From positions 62,911,650-62,975,649 of the forward strand of contig CM038469.1 in NCBI GenBank assembly GCA_021464415.1: DNA of 64,000 nucleotides, in the 5' to 3' direction. Shown in pieces: positions 23,906 to 36,226 of this stretch (position 1 is the first letter of the stretch; the number at the start of each line of letters is the position of its first letter). Made by a program: the position numbers and the translations under genes. A model generated the notes under the pieces. That model saw only the letters and a program-made list of their open reading frames with translations. It was not told the origin of the DNA and searched no databases. Source of the stretch: Lonicera japonica (lineage: Eukaryota; Streptophyta; Magnoliopsida; Dipsacales; Caprifoliaceae).

Positions 23906-24251
23906 ATATAACAAATGACTATATTTTGCACCATTTTTTTGTCTTTGGAATTTAGGTAATACTTTATTAATTAAATGATATTTAAATTTATTCAAATTAC
24001 AATTTAAAATAAATGTTATTATATAAACCAATTAAAAATAGTATATAAATCATACGTACATATTCTTAATTTATAATTAGAGTTAACCTCTTAATTTAAC
24101 AATTATTTGATTTTACACTCCATAAATTAACGGCCAGCAAAGTTTGTCAAAAAATAATATAACAAAACTATATTACCATTGCCTCAGAATAATGAAGAGT
24201 GATTTGAATGAAAATTCATCTCTCTTTTTCTCCTTTACCCCAAACTAGCCC

Positions 24252-24632
24252 TAAGGCACTGTTTGGTATATCTTTATTTTTATTTTTTTTTTTAAATTTA
24301 AAAACTCAATTCAAAATTAACTCTATTTTTATATTTCTCAAAAAAAACTTAAATTTACTTTTTCTCTCTAAAAAAGCTTTTAAAATATCATAACTTTAAA
24401 TTCAAAAATTAAAATTAAATAAAAAATGTATATTTAAAACATACTCGTCAAGATCTATAAAATAAGTTCCATTTTGACTATTTTTTTAAATTTTTTTATA
24501 AGATTTTTAGTTGGTTTAAAAAAAAAAAAAAAAAAAAAACAAATCCGCTTTTTAACATACTTCTAAATTCTACACAACACCATATTTTAAAATCTCAACT
24601 TAAAATCTCTCAAAACATCCGCCAAACAACCC
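24252..24632. mobile_element. Possible MITE
   Basis: The left GGCACTGTTTGGTATATC and the inverted right GGGTTGTTTGGCGGATG are weakly matching inverted ends, with TAA just left and TTAA to the right. The interior is AT-rich with a long A-run at about 24518-24539. The ends are diverged and the call is tentative. Confidence 0.35.
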
Positions 24633-25748
24633 TTAATTATTCAGATATATTTGTCTACTTTACCCCTCTTCCAAATGAGCCCTAATTTTTTTCTCCGTTT
24701 AAACCTAAATTGCAACCCTAATTGACTGCACATTCTTGAATATGTGGTGAATTTGGGGTTCGATTCGATGTTAGTGTTATATCAAAGAGCAAAGTTTAAT
24801 TGTTGTCCAATAATTTTGATTCGAAAGTTGTGGTGTCAGATTTGTTGCAGTCCATGGTGGTTTCAAACGGCGAGGCTGTCAATGGGGATTGGTGGTCTTT
24901 AGGTGTTGGATTAGATATGATGAGTGTCTCTAATGAACTTTTATTCCCTATTGATGATTTGATTAACTATTGGGTGTTTTGCTATTAAATGGATAAAGCG
25001 AATGCATTTTTGTGCTATTTTTCTCTCTCTAGCAATTAATTTGTATGCCATGTTACAGAAAAAATCAACTATGTTTCTTCTCTCTCTATCTACAACATCT
25101 CTCTCTTCTTACGGTTGTAAAATTATCGAGACCTTGATTATATGTTATAATTTGAAAAGAAGACAGCTAAAATAGTGCAGAATTTGATGATTTTAATGGA
25201 TATATAGGGTTGGGAAAGCTTGTTTGATCTGGTAATTTGGATGATGTCACGGGGAGACTAGGGTGCCGGTGATGGCGGAGATGAAAGGAAATTCGGTGTG
25301 TGCTTAACTTCGAAGCCGTTGACAGGTCCATCAAGGGAGGTAAGGACGAAGAATTTGCTGGGTATGTTTTCCTAAGTAATCTTGAAGAGAGGTAATGTTG
25401 CTTTTAGGGATATGAATAAATGAAATTAGGGTTAGGTGAAGATGATGAGGGTATATTAGTCTGTTTGACAAAAAAATATTTGACGGAATGAATACTCCGT
25501 TAATTTTTTCTCCTTTATATTTTTAGGGTTAATTCAAAAGATTAACAAAATAGGGGTAACTTTAGTTTATGGATTTATAAAATGGGGGTAATTAACTCAA
25601 AAAGCCCAAAATACTAAAACTACACATTTTCAACTACACCGAGAATTTAGTCCCCCGAAAAAGAGTATACTTAGAGTTGAGGACATAGTACTCTGTATAT
25701 CTTACTTTTCCTTTTTTCTTCGGTTGTTTCTGCATAATTACACCGTAG
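24633..25748. other. Unassigned region, slightly richer in G+C than its surroundings
   Basis: A 62-codon plus-strand frame at 24800-24988 and G-rich sequence at about 25200-25400 (GATGATGTCACGGGGAGACT) stand out from the AT background, but no domain or splice pattern is recognisable. It may be a decayed element or gene remnant. Confidence 0.3.
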
Positions 25749-25758
25749 CTTCGAACTA

Positions 25759-26482
25759 GACCTCATAAAATGGCCAAGAGGCCCAAAACTTGGCCAGACC
25801 CTGCATGGCCTGTTTGACCATTCAACGGACTTTTGGGCAGCCATACAAACCTAATAAGGTTGGTTTATGGCTGAGGTTTTATTTTTAGGCTCGCTTGTGG
25901 GTCGGCTCGACTCAAGACTTTTTAAGACCGTCTAATAACCCAATCAACATTGTATTTATATATGTATAACTTAAACATAATATGATACAAGATATAGTTA
26001 AAAATCCTTCACATTTATATTCACCACTTCAAAAAGTGGCGCTAATAAAACAAAATATGATTATTAAGTATCACAAAATACAATTTTAATGTGCTAAAAT
26101 AAATAAATAAAGTGTATCTATTCATATGATAGTTGGAATTTATATTTTTTTATTGATATAATATAAATCTATATTTGAATCATATATCAATTTATGATAT
26201 TAATTATATTACTAATGGATATTTGTATATTTTACTTTAATATGTGTAACAATGATATTTTAATATTTTTAACATTTATTTAAAAAATTAAAAATAAACC
26301 CATTTGGTTTGACCCGTTAAGCCCAACCAAGCGTAGCCCAAAAATAACCCATGAGCAGGCTATAGGTATACTTTCAACTTCTAGGCTTGGCCTGTTGACC
26401 GGTCAAAATCCGATAAATTCTACCCAAAAGCTAGGCCTGGTAGGCCCGACCTGGCAGGCCGACCTGGCTCATTACCGAGATA
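25759..26482. mobile_element. Insertion flanked by 10-bp direct repeats, type unknown
   Basis: The perfect 10-bp repeat CTTCGAACTA lies at 25749-25758 and 26483-26492. Both ends of the enclosed 724 bp are rich in GGCCTG / AGGCCC words, but no clean terminal inverted repeat, poly(A) or LTR is seen. The length of the flanking repeat suggests a target duplication. It could also be chance similarity within a repeat. Confidence 0.4.
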
Positions 26483-26889
26483 CTTCGAACTAAGTAGTAC
26501 CAAAGAAAAAGAAAAAGGAGATACTGTAATCATTACCGAGATAACCAATTTTTTTTTAAAGAAAGTCAATCAAGAAGGTTCATTTACCCTAACTTAGGGC
26601 AAAATTCTACCATGAACATTTAACAATAGTTACTAAAAAAAAAACATTTTCTTTAAAAAGCAAAATCAAATAAGCCCATTGTGTAATCCTATAAGATTAT
26701 TCAATTTATTAAAAATATGTTTATAAATAAAAAACAAATGAACATATTTATAATTGATTTGGGTTAAAAAAATTCAATTATTTTACTATGAAAATTATTC
26801 TATTTGTACGAGCACAATTTCCTAAAGTAAAATTATTAGTTGTACTTGAAACTTGTAACTTGTGATATCTCATATTTCTATACAAATAA

Positions 26890-26914
26890 ATTATTATTAT
26901 TATTATTATTATTA
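26890..26914. repeat. ATT trinucleotide microsatellite
   Basis: About eight ATT units in a row. Confidence 0.9.
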
Positions 26915-27093
26915 CATGTATAGATATGTGAGTAATTGTGAGTTTTGTGTGCGTCCACATTGGTGGACTAAAATGGGTGTGAAGTGATGTTGCTTTTCAT
27001 AATTTTAGTTAGTCACCATATAATGCAATGTGGTTATGGAATTTTATTGGGGGTCCCATTTGTATTGGAATGCTTAAAACCTTATATGTTTGA

Positions 27094-27701
27094 TAGGGGT
27101 GTTCAAAATTCAATCCAAACTGAGGAACCGATCAATCCATCCAATCCAATTTTTTGGATTTTACGAATGATTGGATTGGATCGGATGCAAATTTAAAAAC
27201 CGAAAAAAATTGGATCGGTTCCGGTTTGATGTACTCTAGGAACCGATCCAATCCAATCCATTATTAGAATTGTCACATGTCTCTCCCTCATTGGTGGCAT
27301 AATATAATACATACAAATGGTCACTTTGAAATCATTTAATCTTAGTTTGTTATTTAATATTTAGTTTAATCATGTATGGTTCGTCATTTGGTTTAATTAT
27401 GTATTTTTAGTTAGAAATTAGACATTTTAACTTAAAACTATTTGGTTCAATACTTGAACTTTATTTAATATTTAGTTTACGTCTTGTTTTACATTAGAAT
27501 TGAACATTTCATGAATTTAAAATATCTTATTTTAAAACTTCTAATCGGATCGGATCAAAACCGATCTAATCCAACATTTAATTGGATTGGATTGGTAAAG
27601 TGTATTGGATTAGATTGGATGCCAAAACCTAAAATCGACATCGGATCGGATCGGATGCGGATGGTTTAAAATGACCGGATCGGATTGGATGGACACCCCT
27701 A
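27094..27701. mobile_element. hAT-type MITE made of GGATCGGAT repeats
   Basis: The ends are TAGGGGTGTTCA (27094-27105) and ..GGACACCCCTA (to 27701). The flanks ATGTTTGA and ATGTTTGC match at 7 of 8 positions, as an aged 8-bp hAT duplication would. Arms are packed with AACCGATCCAATCC and its complement; the middle 300 bp is AT-rich. Same end sequence as 20421-20908 but a different internal repeat word. Confidence 0.8.
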
Positions 27702-27790
27702 ATGTTTGCCACTTTTGATCAAATTTTTGTAGAAGACACTGTGAGGTTATTAAGAGGTAAAATGAAAAGTATGGCTTTGGTGAAGAGTTA

Positions 27791-28075
27791 CTCCCTCCGT
27801 CCCAATTTAATTGTCCACTATTTTATTTTTGAATATTTCAAAATAGTTGTCCATTTTTTATATTTGGCAAGTTATTAATTAGAGCACTTTTTATTATTTC
27901 CAATATTACCCTTTAAGCTACCATCACTTTCTTTATTGTGGGTCCCGCCACCTTTTTTTATTAGGAAAAAAGTAAAGGTCATTTTTGGAAATAAGCATTT
28001 TCTCTTAGAGCAATCATTATGTCTCCTTAAGTTTTAATTTTTCAAAGTTGGACAATTAAATTGAGACGGAGGTAG
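27791..28075. mobile_element. Stowaway MITE (Tc1/Mariner)
   Basis: It begins CTCCCTCCGTCCCAATTTAA and ends TTGAGACGGAGGTAG, the consensus Stowaway terminal repeat, flanked by TA (27789-27790 and 28076-28077). It is 285 bp and non-coding. Autonomous Mariner-like transposases mobilise such elements in trans. Confidence 0.9.
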
Positions 28076-28091
28076 TATATGATTATTTTTA

Positions 28092-29110
28092 GGGTGATAA
28101 TGTTGGTACCTCACAAAACTCTTATTAACACTCTTATATTTATACTTTTATTTTAATAACACTTTTATTTTATTCATATCACTCATACTTATTTTTGGTA
28201 ATAAATCCTCTACTTAATTAATTAACAAGCCTCCATCTCTCACACACATCTATCTCGTAAGCGTTAATGAAAGAGAGCAGCCAAAGGTTTATTCGGTTCT
28301 CATTTCATTATTTATATTATTTTCATAACATATACATCAAATATATATAAAAAAAACACAATTTTCTATTAAAAGCACGAATAAGGTTTACTCAGTTTCC
28401 CGTAACCGAGTTGCAAGCATGTACACTCGGCTACTCTCAACTGAGTATGAAATCTAATAAAATGTCAAATTGATATACTATTGGGACCTTCATCCGGTTG
28501 ATAGCAGTAGAGCATGATATAGCAACACTCGACTGCTATCAACCGAATGAAGGTCTTGAGAGCATATTAATTTGACATTTTATCGGATTTCATACTCGGT
28601 TGAGAGAAATCAAGTGTACAAGACCTTCTTCGTTCTTTAAACAGAAAATTATGTTTTTTCTTTATATATTTGATGTGTATATTATGAAAATAATATAAAT
28701 AATGAAACAAAATAAAAACATGTATGCCTATATTTCATTAACTATTTCTTGCTTGTTTTCTTTTTCTTGTTCCAAAATTTCTCTTTTTTCTATCATTCTT
28801 CTCAAACTTAGACTCTTTCATCAATGGTGGAGGTTTTCTTACATCAATAATGAATGTTTTCTTAGCTGTTTTGGAGCAACTGAATTTTGTTGCTAAACTC
28901 ATTTGAAGATGGTGGATAAATTTAATGTGAGAATAAATGTTTAAAATGTATTAAATGTGAGATAGTTAAACAAGTCTTTTAATTAGTTTACTTAATGATT
29001 AATTAACCTTTATTTCAAATTAAAATAAGTGGGGTAGAAATAACAATTGAGAGTTTTTTTTTTATGGTGGAATGTTAGCAAGAGTTTTGTGGGGTGCCAA
29101 CATCACCGCC
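28092..29110. mobile_element. Hairpin Mutator-like MITE, copy 2, perfect 9-bp target duplication
   Basis: This 1019-bp element is flanked by identical TTATTTTTA (28083-28091 and 29111-29119); a 9-bp duplication is diagnostic of Mutator-like elements. The terminal inverted repeats are about 45 bp (left GGGTGATAATGTTGGTACC, right GGGTGCCAACATCACCGCC). The centre (about 28380-28640) is a large palindrome containing ACCGAGTT, CACTCGG, TCAACCGAATGAAGG and their complements. It shares almost its whole length with 12305-13538. No transposase. Confidence 0.88.
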
Positions 29111-29119
29111 TTATTTTTA

Positions 29120-29429
29120 TGGTATTATTTTTGAAATAAGAGGTTGTATCTAACATGTATCTAGACTCTCTATAGTATTTATTTATTATCATGCTCATTG
29201 TATTCCTCTTTAATTCATTGCGCTAATTGAATTTGATATATTTATTTGACCTCATTAATTGGTGTTATATATTAATGTTGGATAAATTACGTAAAACCAA
29301 TTGGTGCATGGTTAAATTTACTTGCCGATTAGTCCTAATACGTTACGGTCGTATAAGTTTTAGAGAGAAGTTTCGACTTTGTGAGGTGGGTGAGGCAAAT
29401 AGTTTTTAACATATTACTGAGAGGGACCA
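29120..29429. other. Intergenic DNA
   Basis: No supported gene. A 60-codon plus-strand frame at 29227-29409 has no recognisable domain. Confidence 0.35.
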
Positions 29430-30190
29430 GTGTAAAAGGTTGGATGTGATCTGATGGTGCAAATTAGTACCCAGATTCACCTTGCCAGCCACGAGCTGAT
29501 TAGTGGCCGACCACAGCAGCAATCAAGTATATCTCAATAGAAGGAACTCCGAGGAGCCCTACTTAGGTACTACAAGGAGAGCAGAGCCCTCCATAAGTTG
29601 GATACCTTCTTAAGAGCTAATTACACGTATCAAATTACGGAGCTCAGATTCTAGAGCTGTCTTGACGAGCTTTGGAGCTCCATCGCCCAACTGTTATGAT
29701 AGAGTAGCTGGCGAACGGCATGGGCGACTACCATCTGCCCTACAGAATACATAGAACCTCCATCGCCTTTATTAAATGTACATCAACATTATTTAATGCA
29801 CCAAAATTAATAGAGAAGTAAGGTTATAGTTGATGATGATCAATGCATGGCTCTAGACCTGCTCTGGGAGCTCTCACACATGTTTTCTCTCATTCATATA
29901 TATATATAAGAAGTATTTATTTTTGTCAATAATTCAACAACACAATTATTACTGAACAACTAAGAACAACATTAAGAGAATAACTTAAAGAGATGGAGAT
30001 ATCGAGCACACAATCAAGCTCCAGATACAGAGAAACTATAATGCGTGTGGTCATAAGTATACTCTTATTGTAATATTATGAGGATATATTAGATAGAGAG
30101 ATCATTGTGAGTTTGTAATAACCACTTAGTTATATTAATAACAAGGCAAAACCGAACTTCTACCTCTATTCCACAGAAGAAGACTAACCT
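29430..30190 (+). repeat. Possible solo LTR
   Basis: The composition changes sharply here: a GC-richer 5' half, a TATA-like ATATATATATAAGAAG at about 29895-29915, then AT-rich sequence with TTGTAATATTATGAGG and further TTTGTAATAA words as in LTR R/U5 regions. No coding sequence and no exact borders, primer-binding site or target duplication identified, so this is a composition-based guess. Confidence 0.35.
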
Positions 30191-30849
30191 GTATTTTCAT
30201 ACGAGACCAACATCATCTATACATCTTTGACTATGTTGGTTTGTTGTATTTGTTATCTCAATCATTTGACTGTGCGGTCTAAAATACCCTTTCAGCTTTT
30301 AGCACAAACATGGTCCGTTGAATTTGTTGAGTAGATGTATGTTGTTTTTTAATATTTTATTATTTATAAAATATTATATTGAGATGCTTTCATTCATGTG
30401 TTATGTACTAGCCTTTTCATTTTTTTTGCGAGTAATTTAAGACGGAGTAAGTTTTTGACTAGCAAGTCGAGCGCGGTGTAGTTTATTTTTTGTTGATTAG
30501 AAGAGAGAGAGAAGTGAATATATTGTAAATGTTGTAAAATACTACATATAAGGAAGTTTTATATGCAAATTATACACATATTCATTTTGTGTTACAATGG
30601 TTCTCGTGTGTAAAATTTAAATGGCCAATGAAAATCATACAAATGGAATGTATCATTAATTATATGTAATGTTTAATAGTTTTGTATGAAAGTTTTTTAT
30701 ACATAATTTCATATTCATGGTGGACTTTATTTTGTAACTCATGATTAGTAGATTTCAAATATATAATTTATATTAAAAACTACTTTTTAGATTTTTAGCT
30801 ATATCGTTTTAAAGGTTTTATAAAAAAATAAGGAGAGGGAAAAACATGA
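30191..30849. other. AT-rich intergenic DNA
   Basis: No gene or bounded element recognised. Confidence 0.35.
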
Positions 30850-30999
30850 ATGTGTAAATTGGATTTCTATTTTACACACCCTTTTACATAAATTGTAGGT
30901 GTCAAAGTTTTTTAAAAGATTATTGGAGACCATTTGTTTTACAAAACGTGTAAATTTTGTACAAACTAAAATTATACAAAGCATTGGAGATACTCTAAA
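30850..30999. repeat. Partial copy of the AGCATCTCCAAC MITE family
   Basis: It shares GTGTCAAAGTTTTTTAAAAG, GTAAATTTTGTACAAAC and the end CATTGGAGATACTCTAAAG with 17690-17860. The left part is not recognisable. Confidence 0.5.
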
Positions 31000-32354
31000 G
31001 TTCCATCAAAATTATACAAGAAGTTGAAAAGAAATAACGAAAGTAGAAAAAGAATAATGAGGAGGAGGAAGAAGATAATGGTTTTTCTTTGTATATCTTT
31101 TCCCACAATAACTTAAATTTATAACAATTAAAAAACAATGTAAGGATAAGAACTGAGTAAATTGTACAAAAATAATGCAACATCTCGAACATTCTAAAAT
31201 ACTGAATCAGATTATTATTAACGTAAAATAAATTTTGACATAAAAAATTACTTTATATTTAAAAGGTGCCCAGGGGCAAATAGTTTGAATCAATGATCTA
31301 TCAAACCAAATCCGAAACCCGTGTCACTCAAGTTACACACCTCAAACCCCAAACTAGTTATTTCATTCAAAATCATCATTTATCCAATAAACTGTTCACA
31401 TGCTTGAAAATGTGGATAAGTCCTTTTGCTAAACTGCATTATAATTTTCTATCAATTGTTGACACACTTGAATATGTGATAAACCTGGCCCTTTGCTAAA
31501 TGGCACTAACATTTTATTTTCTCACACTAAGTACGTCACATGAACTGAGAAATGCTTTCAAATCCACTAAATTTGCTACCATCTGTTTTTGAACGGTGAA
31601 CGACTAAAGCTTGTGGCAGATTTGAAAGTTTTTGGAGACCGTGTTGTTTTTCAGAGAAAAAAGAGTATCCATAAAGAAAAAGAAGAAAATAAGAGACGGA
31701 AAAGTTAAAGAACGTAATTGAATTGTCATGAGTTTATGTGTTTAAATCATATCCACTCATTTTTAATATAGGGGGTTCCTCTTTTAAAATAAATTATTTA
31801 CAAGGGTTGCATTTTTATGAAAAAAATAATAATTAGAAAACTGCATTTAAAAAAATTTCTATATCAATAATTGAATCTTATTATTTTATTTATGTTTTAA
31901 CACTCATCTTCCATTACTTTAACAATTGTTAGCAAAATTGACCGTGTATAAACATAATAATAAGCTGAATATTGGAGAAATTTAGAGAAAGAAAATTCAA
32001 AAATCGAGTCTTGTGTATTACACAATCTCTTTAAAACAATTACGCTGTTTCATGTGTGTGCTTAGAGTTTGCTAATGGCGTTTATTTCTTATAATAAAAC
32101 ATTAGAACAATGTCTACCTTAACATATATTTGGGTGTCACTCACTTTACGAATTGATTCGGTATCATGTATGTATATTCGTATCGATCAAGATAGGTGTT
32201 GGGATACTGGGTTCGAGTCTCAATAAAGAGAGTTGAGATGGATTTTCTTTATTTGTAGTTAAAGAAAGTGATTTATACTTGTCTTTTTTATTAAAAAAAA
32301 AGTATCAGAGGATACGGCGACTCTTTGCAAAGTATCCGTACTTTGGATTGCTAA
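31000..32354. other. AT-rich intergenic DNA
   Basis: No gene recognised. At 32195-32300, GGGTTCGAGTCTCAA resembles a Pol III B-box, so a decayed SINE is possible. Two similar stretches at about 31395 and 31465 (ATATGTGATAAACC / AAATGTGGATAAGTCC) form an imperfect duplication. Confidence 0.3.
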
Positions 32355-32749
32355 GGCCATCTCTAATAGTTATTGCCATTCAAGCAATTTTCTATGTTAT
32401 AAAAGATAAAAGGAAAAAAAGTATACCAATAATCATTTCTATAACTATTTCTATATAAGTTGGAAGGTGAGTTGTGTAGAAAATTTCTATAAGCATATTT
32501 ATATGTAGAAATGGGGATATAATTTTCTATATGATATGAAATAATCGTATTGGATATCATTAAACAACTAATTATCTCTCTTCTTAAATAAATTACAAGT
32601 AAGAAAGAAATGATATACCATTGAAAATTATTTTTTATATTTTTTTCTATCCATGTAAATATATTGTCAATTAGATATAAAATTTTTTTACAAGATTTAT
32701 GACATATAAAATAAAAATACAAAAAAAAAAATTACTATTGAAAATCACC
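32355..32749. mobile_element. MITE, short member of the GGCCATCTCC family
   Basis: It starts GGCCATCTCTAATAG and ends CTATTGAAAATCACC, with TAA on both flanks (32352-32354 and 32750-32752). Internal ATATATTGTCAATTAGATATAAA matches 19450-19470 in the larger relative. The minus-strand 119-codon frame inside it has no recognisable domain and is not a supported gene. Confidence 0.7.
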
Positions 32750-32752
32750 TAA

Positions 32753-33532
32753 CCTTGCTCTTCTTTGGCAGGTAAATCTTGCGGTGGGTCTAGTGCGCGT
32801 TTTATTGGTTTTGTTGTGTTTTTGCTTTATGTTTTGGTTTGTCTTCTCATCCGAAAGAAAAAACATAATTAATATTCACATTTCTACGTGATGATATATT
32901 ATGCTAGTAATATGAGCTTCTCCTGTGAAACCGCCTTTCCTTTTATTTTGTACTACTAAATGATGATATATTGTGTTCAATAAATGAGAAATATTCAAGT
33001 CAAAATCTTACAAATTTTGTATATGTAGCTATTGAATCACAATTTAAAATATAAATAAAAAGACATATATTACAATGAGAGAGAAAAATTAAACCATTAA
33101 ACGAATAAAAAAATAGCATAATAATAATAAAATAAAACTAAGGAAGTAAGGAAAAAATCAAATATAAACCTAATAAAGTCAGGAAATATAATATAAAATA
33201 AAGGACAAATAGTACCATAAAATAAATTAAGGAAGTACGAAGGGTAAAAAAAATAAAGTCACAAAAATAAAATAAAAAGTGTAAACATGATAAATTAACA
33301 AAGAGAGGAAAGAGGACAAAAAAAAGGGAAGGGAAAAAACATAAAGTGAAGAAAGACATAGAACATGAGAACGACTCTCAGGGTTTCAGTGAAAAATGTG
33401 AGGCTTCACACAGTGGTTTTAATGGAGAAATGTGAGACCTTCTTAATTAGATCTTCAAGTTACCATAATTTTTTTTTTAATAAAAATAAACTTAGGGTTA
33501 AAAATAAATGTGAGACTTCCCAAAAAATTTTA
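32753..33532. other. A-rich intergenic DNA
   Basis: No gene recognised; a long A/G-rich stretch (about 33100-33360) gives F/L-rich spurious translation on the minus strand. Confidence 0.4.
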
Positions 33533-33968
33533 CGGTCCATTGGATTGAAAGGGAGCGATAGAAAGTAAATAGTCAATTAAGAGGAAAATAATGAAATATA
33601 ATGAAAATAAATGTGTTTAATTTTATTATTGTTTTGATAGCTAAGGATGAAAAAAAAAGAAATGAAAATAAATCTTGTTTGGATAAAAAGAAGAAAATAA
33701 ATGAAAGGATTGTAATTTAATATATTCTTAACAAATTATGGTTAAATTTTAAATAATGTGAAAAATTTATTATTTTTTTTTCTTTCCTCCCAATCATCCC
33801 AATATTGGAAGGAAATAAAATAAAAGAATAGAGGGGGTTCTCATTCCTTCCATTTCCTCCATTCCCTCTCTACTTCTTTTCATAAGTCTATCCAAACGAG
33901 TGAAATTATATTCTTCCTCGTCTTTTTCCTTTACTTTCATTCTTATTCCCTCAATCTAAACGGATTGT
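33533..33968. mobile_element. Possible MITE
   Basis: The left GGTCCATTGGATTGAAAGGG and the inverted right AATCCGTTTAGATTGAGGG are diverged inverted ends. The interior alternates A/G-rich and T/C-rich halves (GAAATGAAAATAAAT versus ATTCCTTCCATTTCC) that are mutually complementary. Tentative. Confidence 0.45.
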
Positions 33969-34820
33969 TACTGTCATCTAAATAAGTTCAAAACAATATT
34001 GCACATGCAAATAAATTTGAAAAGAACACTCTTTAACCAAAAATTTTGATTTTTGAATTTACAGGCCTTTTTTCTCGCATAGAATTGAAGAAAATTAATG
34101 GAAAATTAAGTTAGTTAAGCAATTGGAGGTTAATATATGTATGTTAATATAAACCTAAATCCATTGAATTTTGTTTTGACGTCAATTTTTAGTGATTTTT
34201 TTATTATACCATTATTCTTGTTGTTGTTGAAAATAATATTAACACAAATAATTAAACCTATAACTTCTTTGTCACGAAGAATCATGCGAACCATTAAATT
34301 AACTTCCTTTTTATTTATTTTTCTTGTTCCAACTTAGGTCTGTCCATGCATAAAAACAATGCGTACATATCGCGTATACTTTGTCTCTAGTATATCTATG
34401 GGCAGCGGCATTACAGAAAAGGTAAGGAGGGAAATTAAGCCCCCCTTGATTTTCATTTTTTTTTCTCAAAAATATTTATGGGGTATTTTTCAAAAAATAA
34501 ATAAAAACAGGGTCATGTGTGCAGAACTTTAAACTTCACGGTATTTAAGTGTAATAATTGTATTCTATCACATTAATACCATTGGCCTTAGAATTAAGTT
34601 TTGACATAAGATTGTTAATTATGTCAAAATACAAAAAGAAAAAGACCAAAATTTCCCCTAATTTCTCCTTTCGTTTTAACAAAATACCCAAACTCATCGC
34701 TCTTCTTCTTCTTCTTTCCCCTCCCCAAATTTTCTCCCATAGCGGCGCCACCACCACGATCACTACTATGACCATACAATGAGATTAACCTATTAAAAAG
34801 TCCCCAGCATCTTCGACGCA

Positions 34821-34878
34821 CCGTTTGAGGTTTTCTCTGTTACCCAAGACCGTTTGAGGTTTTCTCTGTTACCCAAGC
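34821..34878. repeat. 29-bp tandem duplication
   Basis: Two identical or nearly identical units begin CCGTTTGAGGTTTTCTCTGT, starting at 34821 and 34850. Confidence 0.9.
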
Positions 34879-36226
34879 ATCGCACTAGCGATTTACAATT
34901 TTCACATAAATTCTCTATCTCTATATACGTGTGTATATACATGTTTAACTTTGAAAGTTTTTGAAAAAATAACTAAAAAATTATTTGTTTTGCGTACATG
35001 TATACTTGTGTCATTTTTGTTCGAAAAAGTGTTGGATGTATATATGATAGTATTTTTTGGATTTGTTTGAAGGACTAATAATATTATATTTGTGTTAAAA
35101 TTCTATGGCTTTAAAATTATATTTTGTGTGCTTTAAATTTTGACCCTCTTGGTTGAATTCTTATCTCCCCCACTGTATATGGGGAGGGAGATGAGTTGTC
35201 CAACTATATTATAGCAGGAATTAGGGTGGGCAAGTTTCATTACTATTATAGCGCTCTCTTTATATATAAACACTAATATGTCAGCACTCAAATAAACTAG
35301 CAGGCTGCCCATTTAACGAATTATCTACCTTTCTTTCAAGGTTATTGATTTTATAATTGTTTATATATATACATATAAATGCTACATAGCCTAATTTTTT
35401 TTTTTACCAAAAGTACAATTCAAAAATAGTTTTCAATCAATTATTCTCGTTTATACTTTTAGACTCCAATATAATTATACGGTTCAAGTTCATTTGGCTT
35501 ATTTTGATTTTTTTTTGGGGCTCATTAACATTTATTACACATATACATACTAGAATTCGGAGTATGCAATATTATATTTTATAAATATTTTAAAACATGT
35601 GATTGTATTTGTTCAAATAGTAAAAAGATGCTCTTACTCAGAGTCATTAATATTTATCTTTGAATGATAAATTTTATTTATATTTTTAGCATACCAAAAT
35701 TAGTACTTTAATAAAAATAAAATATTTTTAATGTGTTTAATTATAGTAGAGATAAAACGAAATAAATATTTATAAACTGGTCAACGGATCATATATGAAT
35801 CGAATCATGAGGTATCTAAATATAATTTTATTCGTGAATTCAATAAATATACAAAATATTATTCTATATTTGAATTTCTTATTAAACGAAGACCTGAATC
35901 TATATACCTGATTGAAGACTTATAGAATTATTAACCCTAACATGAGTACATGACTATGATTGAATCGACCAATAATTACATTTGTAAATATACAATAATA
36001 TATGTCAGATTGGATCGTAAATAAATCGAATTTGTATATCTCCATATCTGAAATCAACGGCTTAATAGAAATGGTTTGAATTTAGATATATTAAAAGTAC
36101 CATCGGAGAAATAAATTTATAAAAAATAGCATTGGAGATGGCTCAGCAACGGCCAAATTTTATGGTCGGTGGGTTCGCAACATTGGGAAACCCTTGTCTG
36201 ATCAGGTGGCCAGGTTAAAATTTAAG
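34879..36226. other. AT-rich intergenic DNA
   Basis: No gene recognised. GCATTGGAGATGGC at about 36124-36137 matches the right end of the GGCCATCTCC MITE family, but no left end was found. Confidence 0.4.

Noticed and set aside
32363..32722. 119-codon minus-strand frame
   Set aside because: Lies entirely inside a non-coding MITE (32355-32749) with TAA target duplications.
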